From positions 434,001 through 498,000 of the forward strand of contig CANLZL010000001.1 of assembly GCA_947495575.1 (NCBI GenBank): DNA of 64,000 nucleotides, written 5' to 3'. Below the pieces are notes generated by a model. That model searched no databases and had not been told where the DNA came from. It saw only the letters and a list, made by a program, of their open reading frames with translations. Origin of the DNA: an uncultured Nioella sp. (GTDB lineage: Bacteria; Pseudomonadota; Alphaproteobacteria; Rhodobacterales; Rhodobacteraceae). The position numbers were made by a program, and so were the translations under genes. The first letter of the stretch is position 1, and each line of letters opens with the position of its first letter. Of the stretch, positions 16,002 through 24,923 are shown piece by piece.

Positions 16002-17167
16002 TTCGCCTCTCCTTTTCGGGTCATGAGGTCAACCAGACCGCCCAGCCCTTTGGGGGCAAACAGCGTGACCAACACAAATCCGAGGCCCAAAAGAACAGTC
16101 CACCAATCGACCCATTGGATCGTGTAGAACCCAAGGTTGATATCGGGGGCCCGACCGCCTGTGAACCAGGTCGATAAAAGCGAAACAACCGCCGCGCCAA
16201 TGACTGCGCCGTACAGGCGACCGCGCCCACCAATGGCCACCCAAACGGCAAGGTAGATGGAGGCGATGGGGGCAAGCTCATCAGGGTTGATGATGCCCGC
16301 TTGCGGGTAATAAAGCGCGCCGGCAACCCCTGCCATAATGGCAGAGACGACGAATACGAAGAGCTTGTAGCCCTCGACCGAGTAGCCAAGGAAACGAACG
16401 CGTGCTTCATCATCGCGGATGCCGCGAATGACATTGCCGAATTTGCCCGACATGACCCAGGCGGCAAAGACATAGGCCAGCGCCAGCGCCGCGATCGAGG
16501 CCCAGAGGAACCAGATCGAGATCTGACTTTGCGGAATGGCCTCGGCGCCGGGGATGTTTTGCAGGCCCGACAGACCGTTATTGCCACGCAGGCCGGTGTC
16601 GTTTTGGAAGAGGTAGAGCGACAGCGCCAGCGTCATGGCCTGTGTCAGGATCGAGAGGTAAACACCGGTGACGCGGCTGCGGAAGGCCAGCCAGCCAAAG
16701 ACAAAGGCCAGGATGCCCGGCACCAGCACAACCAGTGCCAGTTGTGCGACCAGGCTATGGGAAAACGCCCACATCCACGGGAAACTGTCACCCCCCACAA
16801 CGCCGAAGATCTGCACGGCGATGGCATCGTTCAATTCAGCAGGCGTTGCGGGCAGTTGCCCTTGCGCCAATGATGCGGCGATCACATCCTCGGTCCGGGC
16901 GTACATCAGCCACATGCCGATCATGTAGCCGCCAAGCGCAAAAAACGCGAAGTGGCCGAGGCTGAGGATGCCGGAATAGCCCCAGACCATATCCATGCTC
17001 AGCGCGATGATGCAGAGGCACACGGTCATGCCGAGAGTTTTGGTGAGTGAGACAGAGAGCCCGCCCGAGCCATAGGCCTCGCTCAACACCGTGACCAGCA
17101 GGGCAAACCCCGCCAAAAGGGCCAAAACTATGGGGACGGAGCGGTTGGTTTTGATCAGATTACCCAT
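15998..17167 (-). CDS. urtC: UrtC, urea/amide ABC transporter permease
   Basis: A 389-residue LivM-type permease with about ten hydrophobic segments. It includes the conserved YSGILSLGHFAFFALGGYMIGMWLM stretch and the EAA-like loop around GNVIRGIRDDEARVRFLGYS. It lies 3 bp after urtB and overlaps urtD by 4 bp. Length and motifs match UrtC of urea transporters rather than amino acid LivM, which is shorter at its N-terminal side. Confidence 0.92.
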   Translation of the reverse strand: MGNLIKTNRSVPIVLALLAGFALLVTVLSEAYGSGGLSVSLTKTLGMTVCLCIIALSMDMVWGYSGILSLGHFAFFALGGYMIGMWLMYARTEDVIAASLAQGQLPATPAELNDAIAVQIFGVVGGDSFPWMWAFSHSLVAQLALVVLVPGILAFVFGWLAFRSRVTGVYLSILTQAMTLALSLYLFQNDTGLRGNNGLSGLQNIPGAEAIPQSQISIWFLWASIAALALAYVFAAWVMSGKFGNVIRGIRDDEARVRFLGYSVEGYKLFVFVVSAIMAGVAGALYYPQAGIINPDELAPIASIYLAVWVAIGGRGRLYGAVIGAAVVSLLSTWFTGGRAPDINLGFYTIQWVDWWTVLLGLGFVLVTLFAPKGLGGLVDLMTRKGEAK

Positions 17168-17170
17168 GGC

Positions 17171-19135
17171 TCACATCTCCGCCGCGCGGCCTTTGAGGGC
17201 GACGATGCCCTTGGGCCGGAATTGAATAAAGAGGATGACAAAGAGGATCATGTAGGTCTGGGCCGCCAAAGTGTTGGACGGGTTCAACCATTCGACACCT
17301 TTCTGGAAGAAGCCGATCATCGTGGCGCCTGCCAGCGTGCCAAAGATGTTGCCGACGCCGCCCACAACCACGGTCATGAAACTTTGCACGATATAGTTGG
17401 CACCAAGCTCTGGCGTGACCTGAGCAAAGAGGCCGATGGCGACCCCGGCGATGCCGGCGATGCCCGATCCCAGCCCGAAGGTCAGCATATTGATCTTGTC
17501 GGGGTTGATGCCCATGGAAGAGGCCATCGAGGGGTTCTGCGTAACGGCGCGGACCTCAAGCCCCAGACGGGTCTTGTTCAGGATCAGCCAGAGCAGGCAG
17601 AAAAACAGCACGCCAAGGACGAAAATGGCGATGCGGATATAGCTGATGGCGACCACATCGTTGAAGGAGAGGGAGCCTGCCAGCCAATCAGGCGCGGTGA
17701 AGGGCCGGGCCTGTGCGCCAAAGATCTGACGGGTGATCTGCTGCAGGGCGATCGAGATGCCGAAAGTGGCCAGAAGCGTCTCAAGCGGGCGGGAGTAGAG
17801 CCAGCGAATGACGGTCCGTTCCATTGCCACGCCCGCGCCAAAGGTGATGGCAAAGGCCAAGGGCAGGGCGATGACAATCGACACGGTGTAGTCGGGCACG
17901 ATGGTCTGCACGACATAGCCGGTATAGGCGCCCATCATGATAAACTCGCCATGCGCCATATTGATGACGCCCATCACACCAAAGGTGATGGCAAGGCCAA
18001 TGGCGGCAAGGAAATAGATCGAGGCCAAAGATATGCCGTCAAGCGAGAGGTCGACCATTTCCAGAATGCTGACGCGCGTGTTGATGGCCGAAACGGTTTC
18101 CTCGGCAGCGCTTGTGACGGCGGCAGAGGCCTCACGGTATTCTTCATAAAACACATGTGCAGCAAGAGCGGCGTCCACCTCCTCGTCAGTCGGGCTGACT
18201 GGCGCAAGGCCAGCCTCAACCAGGGCGGCATAGGCGGCGATGCGGGCCTCTTCATTGTCCAGACTATGGACCTGAATGCCGACGATCTGGCCATCCTCGA
18301 TATTGGCGATCAACGTTTCCCGGCGGTCGTCGGCGCTGACAAAGGCAGGTGCCAGCCCCTCTTCGACCAGAATGTCATAAGCCTCGAGCCGGGGCAGGGC
18401 GTCACTGCCCGGTTCCAGCACGGCGGCAATATTGGCATCTTCGGGAAGCTGGGATGCGACCCCGGTTCGGGTGGCCAATAGCGGGTTCAGCGCGGCGCGG
18501 GTTTGCACGTCGATCCGGCCCGCAAGGCTTTCGATGGCAGCCACGCGCTCGGCCTCATCCTCGCCAAAGGCAATGGTCATACGCAACAGCAGGCTTTCGG
18601 CATCGGCGCGCAGATCCGGGTCTGTTTCAGCCTCCAGCATCGTGGCGATCAGAGGCATCTGGTCGGGTTCCGGCGCGCGGTCGATGGCCTCAAGCGCGGT
18701 GGCGCGGGTGGCAATATCGGGAGAGAGCAGTTGGAACTGGACTAGGGCCGCACCAATCACTGTCTGAACACCGCGATTGGCGCGCAGCTGATCCACTTCA
18801 CGGCTGCCTGCAGTCCCAATTTCAGCGCCGCTATCAATGTCGATCAAGACAAGCGGGTCGGCATCTTCATCCTGAACATAGACAAACCGCCCGTCGCTTT
18901 GGCGCATGTAAAGCTCACGTGCCTGCCAACGTTCCAGAAAGGCCGGAACCTCAGGCAGGCCAGAGGCGATTAGATCATCCAGAACCGTTTGGACCGTCCG
19001 GCGCGAAGCGCTTTCGACCAAATCGTGATGCGTTTGCAAGATGGTTTGCAGCGGGGCGTCTGGTGCATCCTGGGACGCGACCGGAGACGCAAGGAAAGAG
19101 AGGGCCGCCAGCGCAGCCAATATCAGCCTGGTCAT
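17171..19135 (-). CDS. urtB: UrtB, urea/amide ABC transporter permease with long periplasmic N-domain
   Basis: A 654-residue protein. A signal peptide (about 1-22) is followed by about 330 residues of soluble, helix-rich sequence with HEAT-like repeats (for example RATALEAIDRAPEPDQ), then a LivH-type membrane domain from about 365 beginning SIYFLAAIGLAITFGVMGVIN. The long extracytoplasmic domain distinguishes UrtB from amino acid permeases. This one is at the long end of the family range that I know (about 530-650). Its two-residue VINMAHGEF loop and GLEVRAVTQNP coupling loop are conserved. It is second in the operon, 92 bp downstream of urtA. Confidence 0.92.
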   Translation of the reverse strand: MTRLILAALAALSFLASPVASQDAPDAPLQTILQTHHDLVESASRRTVQTVLDDLIASGLPEVPAFLERWQARELYMRQSDGRFVYVQDEDADPLVLIDIDSGAEIGTAGSREVDQLRANRGVQTVIGAALVQFQLLSPDIATRATALEAIDRAPEPDQMPLIATMLEAETDPDLRADAESLLLRMTIAFGEDEAERVAAIESLAGRIDVQTRAALNPLLATRTGVASQLPEDANIAAVLEPGSDALPRLEAYDILVEEGLAPAFVSADDRRETLIANIEDGQIVGIQVHSLDNEEARIAAYAALVEAGLAPVSPTDEEVDAALAAHVFYEEYREASAAVTSAAEETVSAINTRVSILEMVDLSLDGISLASIYFLAAIGLAITFGVMGVINMAHGEFIMMGAYTGYVVQTIVPDYTVSIVIALPLAFAITFGAGVAMERTVIRWLYSRPLETLLATFGISIALQQITRQIFGAQARPFTAPDWLAGSLSFNDVVAISYIRIAIFVLGVLFFCLLWLILNKTRLGLEVRAVTQNPSMASSMGINPDKINMLTFGLGSGIAGIAGVAIGLFAQVTPELGANYIVQSFMTVVVGGVGNIFGTLAGATMIGFFQKGVEWLNPSNTLAAQTYMILFVILFIQFRPKGIVALKGRAAEM

Positions 19136-19227
19136 GGTCTTGTTCTTGCCCGTGAGGAGGGGGAGAGGGGGAGGATCGGCAGAAAAAGACGGGGCGACTG
19201 ATCAAGCCGCCCCGCTTGGGAGTTCGA

Positions 19228-20490
19228 TTAGTAGTTCGATTCCAGCTGGACGCAGGTCTCGGTCTCGGTGTTGTACATGCCACAACCCAGACCCGGCCAA
19301 TCGGAAACCAGCACGGCGCTTTCCTCAAGGTAGTCGGTCCATGCATCGCCGGGAACTTCAGCAGTCTGGCTGATGATGTCGAACTGACCATCGGCCTGAA
19401 TTTCACCGATCAGAACCGGCTTGGCCAAGTGATGGTTAGGCAGCATCACGGCGGTTCCGCCGGTCAGGTTTGTCACTTCTTGGCCATACATCGCGTCACG
19501 AACGGCGTCGACTTCAGTGGTGCCTGCCTGCTCAACCGCCTGAACCCACATGTTGAAGCCGATATAGTGCGCTTCCATTGGGTCATTTGTCACACGATCT
19601 TCACCGGCAAATGCCTGCCAAGCTTCGATAAAGGCTTCGTTTTCTGGCGTGTCTGCGGATTGGAAGTAGTTCCATGCCGCCAGGTGCCCAACGAGGTTTG
19701 ACGTGTCGAGGCCAGACAGCTCTTCTTCACCAACCGAGAAGGCAACGACTGGGATATCGTCGGCTGAAACGTCCAGCGCAGCCAATTCGTTGTAGAAGCC
19801 AACATTTGCATCGCCATTGATGGTCGAGATCACGCCGACCTGAGAGCCGCTTTCGCCAAGGGCAACAACATCAGACACGATCGAGGACCAGTCAGAATGG
19901 CCAAAGGGCGTGTAGTTGACGAAGATGTTCTCTTCAGGGATGCCGGCATCCAGAAGGTATTGCTCAAGAATACGGTTCGTGGTGCGCGGGTAGACATAGT
20001 CGGTGCCCAGAAGTGCGAAGGTTTCAACACCCAGCTCTTCAAGGAAGTAATCAACGGCAGGGATCGCCTGCTGGTTGGGGGCGGCGCCAGTGTAGAACAC
20101 GTTGCGCGAGCTTTCTTCGCCTTCATACTGAACAGGGTAGAACATCAGGCCGTTCAGTTCTTCGATGACGGGCAGAACCGATTTCCGCGAAACGGAGGTC
20201 CATGCGCCAAAGATCACGTCAACTTCGTGAACGGTCAGCAGCTCACGCGCGCGTTCAGCAAAGAGGGGCCAGTCAGAGGCCGGATCAACCACAACGGGAA
20301 CGATTTCTTCGCCAAGCAGGCCGCCAGCAGCGTTTTGCTGTTCGATCAGCATCAGCATCGTGTCGCGCAACGTGGTCTCGGAGATGGCCATCGTACCCGA
20401 GAGCGAGTGCAGTACACCGACGCGAATCTCGGCTGCGGCGGAGGTCGCGCAGGCAGCAGCGATAGCAGAGGAGAGGAGCAGTTTTTTCAT
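19228..20490 (-). CDS. urtA: UrtA, periplasmic urea/amide-binding protein
   Basis: A 420-residue substrate-binding protein of the amide-binding (AmiC/UrtA) family. The signal peptide MKKLLLSSAIAAACATSAAA is followed by the mature start EIRVGVLHSLSGTMAISE, then the UrtA-type segment VFGAWTSVSRKSVLPV-like region, and FYPVQYEGEE. I chose the ATG ending at 20490, with AAGGGA about 9 bp upstream; a second in-frame ATG 21 bp earlier would add MKKGLLL. No urease genes lie within the window, so whether the ligand is urea or a short amide is not settled by context. Confidence 0.92.
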   Translation of the reverse strand: MKKLLLSSAIAAACATSAAAEIRVGVLHSLSGTMAISETTLRDTMLMLIEQQNAAGGLLGEEIVPVVVDPASDWPLFAERARELLTVHEVDVIFGAWTSVSRKSVLPVIEELNGLMFYPVQYEGEESSRNVFYTGAAPNQQAIPAVDYFLEELGVETFALLGTDYVYPRTTNRILEQYLLDAGIPEENIFVNYTPFGHSDWSSIVSDVVALGESGSQVGVISTINGDANVGFYNELAALDVSADDIPVVAFSVGEEELSGLDTSNLVGHLAAWNYFQSADTPENEAFIEAWQAFAGEDRVTNDPMEAHYIGFNMWVQAVEQAGTTEVDAVRDAMYGQEVTNLTGGTAVMLPNHHLAKPVLIGEIQADGQFDIISQTAEVPGDAWTDYLEESAVLVSDWPGLGCGMYNTETETCVQLESNY

Positions 20491-20587
20491 GAGGAGGAGT
20501 CCCTTTTTCATCCTGTTTGTTGTGCAGGTGATGAATTTCTTTGCGATTCTCCGTGTTGCTGTCTGCATCAAAATGTGGGCATATGTG

Positions 20588-20602
20588 GTGCAATAATTGC
20601 AC
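20588..20602. promoter_or_regulatory. LysR-type operator (T-N11-A palindrome) between urtA and lysR
   Basis: The perfect inverted repeat GTGCAAT-A-ATTGCAC contains the classical LysR T-N11-A box. It lies 22 bp before the LysR gene start and about 98 bp upstream of urtA on the other strand, as expected for an autoregulating LysR protein controlling a divergent operon. Confidence 0.7.
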
Positions 20603-20623
20603 AGCCCCTAGCAGAGCGACCCC

Positions 20624-21505
20624 ATGCGCCACCTCAGAATATACCGTGCGATCCAGCTGATTAACCGGGAGGGATCAATCCGTAAGGCCGCGGAATCGTT
20701 AATGATTTCGCCTTCCGCCCTTAACAGGTCGGTTTTGGCCTTTGAGGAGGAGTTGGGTGTCGACATTTTTGAGCGTTTGCCAAGCGGAGTGCGATTATCG
20801 GTTCCCGGTGAATTGTTACTTCGCCTTTCTGATGAGCACCTTTCGCGCATGGATGATTACTTTTCACTCATTTCCGAGATGCAAGGCGGGCAAGCGGGCA
20901 CATTGCGCCTGTCGGTGTCGGGCGATTTGACGGAAACTTTGTTGCCGGACGCTTTGCGGTCCTTTCGCAACCGCCACCCCGGCCTTGGCGTGGAAATCGA
21001 AGAAGGCGAAACGGCTGCCGGTTTGCTGCAACGCAAGGTTGATCTGGCACTTGTCACCTGGCCGCAAACCGAACCTGAGGTTGAAGTTGCCCTGTCTCAA
21101 CCCGCGCACATCATCGGCCGGGTCCACGCCCAGCACCCGCAAGTGGGCGCGACCCTGGCGCTGTCCGACCTGCCGGACCATCGGCTTTTGGTTCCGCCGA
21201 TTGGGTCCGGACTGCGGGTGGCGATTGACCAGGCGCTTCGCCGGTTCCGATTGCGGCCCGCAGATTTGTCGGTCTATCCGCGACTTCTGCCGTCTTTGGA
21301 TTTGGCGCCGCTGGCCGAAATGCAGATTGCCGTTGATTGGCGCAGTCATTGCCCAACGCCGCCCGGTTTGGGGTTGGTCGACCTGTCTCCCTTAAGGTTG
21401 GGGCGGGTCCAGATCACGGCACTGAAACGGGCCGAGGGCAGTTTGCCGCGCCCGGCAGACCTGTTTCTTTCCGCATTGCACCGTTTTCTTGAGGCGGCTG
21501 CGTGA
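20624..21505 (+). CDS. LysR-family transcriptional regulator, divergent from urtABCDE
   Basis: A 293-residue LysR protein. The N-terminal winged HTH (RLIYRAIQLINREGSIRKAAESL-like region, about 4-62) carries the AAESLMISPSALNRSV recognition helix, and an effector-binding domain follows from about 90 (AGTLRLSVSGDLTETLLPDALRSF). It is divergent from urtA with a T-N11-A palindrome in between, so it probably regulates the transporter. urt operons are more often under NtrC control, which makes this arrangement less usual. Its 3' end overlaps no other gene, and a small membrane protein gene follows. Confidence 0.88.
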   Translation: MRHLRIYRAIQLINREGSIRKAAESLMISPSALNRSVLAFEEELGVDIFERLPSGVRLSVPGELLLRLSDEHLSRMDDYFSLISEMQGGQAGTLRLSVSGDLTETLLPDALRSFRNRHPGLGVEIEEGETAAGLLQRKVDLALVTWPQTEPEVEVALSQPAHIIGRVHAQHPQVGATLALSDLPDHRLLVPPIGSGLRVAIDQALRRFRLRPADLSVYPRLLPSLDLAPLAEMQIAVDWRSHCPTPPGLGLVDLSPLRLGRVQITALKRAEGSLPRPADLFLSALHRFLEAAA

Positions 21506-21548
21506 ATTTGCGTTGTCACCGGTGCAGGCCTTCTACAAGATCACTTTC

Positions 21549-21773
21549 ATGAAAGATGTCTTCAAAATCCAAACCGCTTTTTTCTTGCCGCTTGGCCGAC
21601 GTATCGTGGCCGTTGGACTGATCCTTTGTTGGTTCGTGTTGGAGCTGTGGCGGGGTGAACCCGTTTGGATGTTCATCACCGGTGCGGCCGCATTATACTG
21701 CATATACCAATTCCTGATTGTCTTTGATGCAGATGCGGTCGGGGCCGAATTGGACAAGGAGGACACGGAATGA
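21549..21773 (+). CDS. Small inner-membrane protein coupled to iolB
   Basis: A 74-residue protein with two hydrophobic segments (about residues 17-31 and 36-55) and an acidic C-terminus ending ELDKEDTE. I do not recognise a family. The ATG at 21549 is preferred, although the frame is open 60 bp further upstream into the end of the LysR gene. Its stop overlaps the iolB start (ATGA at 21770), implying co-translation. A role in sugar uptake or as a small regulatory peptide would be a guess. Confidence 0.6.
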   Translation: MKDVFKIQTAFFLPLGRRIVAVGLILCWFVLELWRGEPVWMFITGAAALYCIYQFLIVFDADAVGAELDKEDTE

Positions 21774-22597
21774 GTGATCTGCTGCGCCGCCCCACAGGAT
21801 CTACTGGAAAGGTTCACGATATTTCGGTGGAGACGGCCAAAGGACCGAGTTCACCTGATTGGGGTTATGTCGGGTTCGGCCTTTACCGGCTATCTCCGGG
21901 AGATCGTGTCAGTGAACCGACCGGCGACCGCGAAGTGATATTGGTTCTTGTCGAGGGCAAAGCTGAAATTTCCTGCAAAACCGCTGATTTTGGCGAGATG
22001 GGCGACAGAATGGACGTGTTCGAGCGCACACCGCCGCACTGTGCCTATGTCCCGAATGACAACGCATGGAGTGCGATCGCGACAACCGCTTGCACTTTGG
22101 CCGTCTGCACCGCGCCTGGGTCCAGCGGCCACGCGGCTCAGGTCATCGGCCCTGAAGGCATTGACCTGGAAGAGCGCGGCAAGGGCACCAATACCCGCTA
22201 CATCAACAATATCGGGATGGAGGGGCGCGACGTTGCCGATAGCCTCTTGGTGACCGAGGTCTTTACGCCATCCGGTCACTGGTCATCTTATCCGCCGCAT
22301 CGCCATGATGAGGATGATTATCCCAACATGACCTATCTGGAAGAGACCTATTACCACCGGCTCAACCCGTCGCAAGGCTATGGGCATCAAAGGGTTTGGA
22401 CTGAAGACGGGTCGCTGGACCATACCGTTAGCGTGTCGAACCACGATGTCGTCCTTGTTCCCAAGGGCCATCACCCGTGCGGGGCCCCATATGGGTACGA
22501 GATGTACTATCTCAATGTCATGGCAGGCCCATTGCGCAAATGGCGTTTCAAAAACCACCCTGATCACGATTGGATCTACCAGCGTGATTTGGGGTAG
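21770..22597 (+). CDS. iolB: IolB, 5-deoxy-glucuronate isomerase (canonical)
   Basis: A 275-residue bicupin isomerase that converts 5-deoxy-D-glucuronate to 5-dehydro-2-deoxy-D-gluconate in myo-inositol catabolism. The metal-site motif PPHRHDEDDYP (H177, H179), the following EETYYHR (E191/E192) and GHHPCGAPYGYEMYY (H234/H235) are all intact and typical of IolB. It is separated from any other iol gene within the window and is translationally coupled to a small membrane protein. The divergent paralogue at 292-1128 lies 20 kb away. The rest of the standard iol pathway is presumably elsewhere in the genome. Confidence 0.93.
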   Translation: MSDLLRRPTGSTGKVHDISVETAKGPSSPDWGYVGFGLYRLSPGDRVSEPTGDREVILVLVEGKAEISCKTADFGEMGDRMDVFERTPPHCAYVPNDNAWSAIATTACTLAVCTAPGSSGHAAQVIGPEGIDLEERGKGTNTRYINNIGMEGRDVADSLLVTEVFTPSGHWSSYPPHRHDEDDYPNMTYLEETYYHRLNPSQGYGHQRVWTEDGSLDHTVSVSNHDVVLVPKGHHPCGAPYGYEMYYLNVMAGPLRKWRFKNHPDHDWIYQRDLG

Positions 22598-22608
22598 GGC
22601 GGTCAGCG

Positions 22609-24747
22609 TTACCGATGGCTGGCGGCCTGGCAAAGGTCAGTTTGTGTGGTTTCGGCCAAGTGCCCTGAAATCTTGTCTATGATTTCCTTTTGACGGAAAG
22701 GTTTGGACAGAAAGTCAGTCATGCCAACCCCACGGCATTTGTCCCGATCCTCCTGTGCCGAGTTCGCGGTCAAGGCGATGATTGGCACCGGGGAAAGCCC
22801 ATGGGCAACTTCATGTTCGCGGATGCGGCAGGTCGCCTCCAACCCGTCCATCTCAGGCATGAACACATCCATCAGGATCAGGTCAGGGCCGAGGTTGGGA
22901 AAAGCATCAAGTGCTTCGCGCCCGGTTTCAACAACGGTCACGTCCGCCCCCAATTGCCCGAGGATTTTTGTGATCAGGATTTGGTTCGTTCGGTTGTCTT
23001 CTGCCACTAGAATGCGACAATTTTCGAAGGCGTTTTTGTTGATCGCCAAGCCTGTAATCGGCTGATGATCGGAGTGTTCTGATATGACTCGATGGATGGC
23101 TTCGCGAATGGTTGCAAACCGCGCGGGCTTCATCAATGCCGCAGCAAAGCCGTGACGTTGTAACGTGTCCTTGTCAAAATTTCGATCGACCGAAGAGAGC
23201 AATAAAATCGGGAAACCTGGGATGTCAGGATCATCCTTTACGCGCCGGGCCAATTCCATGCCATCCATTGCGGGCATCTGAAAATCAAAAATGGCCATGT
23301 CGAAATCCGGCTCGGATTTGAGTAAGGCCAACGCAGCCTTTCCCGAGGCTACCCCAACTGTTTCGACGCCCCAGGCCGACAGGTTCCTTTCGAGGATCAG
23401 CCTATTGAGTTGAAGATCATCAACAATCAACACCCGAAGCCCCGCCGGCGCCACGGACAGAAGCTTGGGGCCATTGCTGCTTTTTGGTGGTGAACATTCT
23501 TCAAGCGGTAAAGTGATGGTAAATTCAGAGCCTTTGCCGGGTGAAGATTGCAGCTGGATCTGCCCCCCCATCAGGTCGACCAGCCGACGGGAAATCGCCA
23601 GGCCCAAACCTGTGCCGTTATATTGGCGCGTGGAGTCATTATCGACCTGTTCAAAGGCTGAGAAGACGGTCGCCAGCTTCTCTTCCGGGATGCCGATACC
23701 CGTGTCACGCACGCGCAGAACAATACCCCGTGCGTCGCTCTGCGGGGTCAATTCGATGACAACATACCCCTCAGAAGTAAACTTGATGGCGTTGCCCAAT
23801 AAATTGATCAGGACCTGCCGCAACCGCCCGCTATCGCCGCGAAACCAAGAGGCCATATTGTGAGGGATATCTGTGCAAACCTCCAATCCCTTTTTGGCGG
23901 CACTTGGGGCCAAGAGGGCCGCCACATTGTAGAGGCATTCCTGCACATCAAACGGCTCATCGCGGATCGACATCATGCCTTCCTCGACTTTGGAAAAATC
24001 AAGAATGTCATTCACAATGGTAAGAAGGGCGCTGCAACTGTCGATCACAGTTTGCGTATACATCTGTTGATCATCATCCAGCGATGTTCCCGAGAGAAGC
24101 TCGGCCATGCCGATGATCCCGTTCATCGGCGTCCGAATCTCATGGCTCATATTGGCAAGGAACGTGGCCTTGGCCCGTGCGGCGGCCTCGGCATCGGCGC
24201 GCGCTGCCTCAAGCTCTTCTTCCTTTTCCTTTAGCTCCGTGATGTCGGTTCGGAGTCCAACGACATTGCCTGCAGCGGTTTTCTTGTCTCGCTGGCGCAG
24301 CCACCGTCCGTCATGTGTCTTGAAAACTTTGACAACACCAAATTCGCTTTGTCGTTTGGCCAGCATGTCGGCTGCAAATTGTTCGATGTTATCTTTGCCT
24401 GTGATGCCGGGGATAAATCCCTGTTCCGCAAGATATCGGATTTGGCGTTCATATGTCCAACCGCGGGTCACTGCCTCGGGATAGGGGGCGAATTGCCGCC
24501 TGAAAGGCTCATTGGCTATGAACATCCTGTCTTCGGCATCATAGAGGACAAAGCCATCTTCGATCGCTGCTATCGCATCTTCAAACAATGTTGTCAGCGT
24601 CGCCATATCCCGGTCTTCTGCGGATCTTAGAAATGACGGACGAAAAAAACGCGCAATTGCGAATGCAATTACCGCGCCGACCATACTGCCCAGGATCAGA
24701 AGCAACAGCGCTTCTGAATTTGGTACTGTCCCCTGAAGGTTTACCAT
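22609..24747 (-). CDS. Membrane hybrid sensor histidine kinase with PAS and two receiver domains
   Basis: A 712-residue protein. Order: one N-terminal transmembrane helix (about 13-33); a PAS domain (about 50-170); a short coiled coil (KEKEEELEAARADAEAA); HisKA with the phospho-acceptor His in FLANMSHEIRTPMNG; HATPase_c with N box LGNAIKFT, G1 DTGIGIP and G2 GTGLGLAI; a first receiver domain (phospho-acceptor Asp in FDFQMPAMDG); and a second receiver (Asp in LMDVFMPEMDG). The ATG ending at 24747 has AAAGGAG 6 bp upstream. No HPt domain is attached, so a separate phosphotransfer protein is needed. Its signal is unknown. It is divergent from an ECF sigma gene. Confidence 0.9.
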   Translation of the reverse strand: MVNLQGTVPNSEALLLLILGSMVGAVIAFAIARFFRPSFLRSAEDRDMATLTTLFEDAIAAIEDGFVLYDAEDRMFIANEPFRRQFAPYPEAVTRGWTYERQIRYLAEQGFIPGITGKDNIEQFAADMLAKRQSEFGVVKVFKTHDGRWLRQRDKKTAAGNVVGLRTDITELKEKEEELEAARADAEAAARAKATFLANMSHEIRTPMNGIIGMAELLSGTSLDDDQQMYTQTVIDSCSALLTIVNDILDFSKVEEGMMSIRDEPFDVQECLYNVAALLAPSAAKKGLEVCTDIPHNMASWFRGDSGRLRQVLINLLGNAIKFTSEGYVVIELTPQSDARGIVLRVRDTGIGIPEEKLATVFSAFEQVDNDSTRQYNGTGLGLAISRRLVDLMGGQIQLQSSPGKGSEFTITLPLEECSPPKSSNGPKLLSVAPAGLRVLIVDDLQLNRLILERNLSAWGVETVGVASGKAALALLKSEPDFDMAIFDFQMPAMDGMELARRVKDDPDIPGFPILLLSSVDRNFDKDTLQRHGFAAALMKPARFATIREAIHRVISEHSDHQPITGLAINKNAFENCRILVAEDNRTNQILITKILGQLGADVTVVETGREALDAFPNLGPDLILMDVFMPEMDGLEATCRIREHEVAHGLSPVPIIALTANSAQEDRDKCRGVGMTDFLSKPFRQKEIIDKISGHLAETTQTDLCQAASHR

Positions 24748-24923
24748 AAAATACTCCTTTACCGCGTGCCGGGACCAAAGGCGCGGCACGCGGCCTTCCG
24801 GCAGTTTGGTGGCCCAAAGATAAATTTTTGGTTGATTTGCCTAATTTGTCAGCAGTTTTGGTCTGAAAGTTTCTCAACAATTTTTCCAAGCTTTGGCACA
24901 TGGCGCGCGTCCTAGGGTATGAC

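Noticed and set aside
15261-17167. Branched-chain amino acid (Liv) transporter instead of urea transporter
   Set aside because: The UrtA-type binding protein, the long periplasmic domain of UrtB and the LSHGQKQ variant in UrtD fit urea/amide systems better.
17222-18481. A 419-codon plus-strand frame opposite urtB
   Set aside because: It is low-complexity, with many Gly, Asp and His, and is fully contained in the clear urtB gene.
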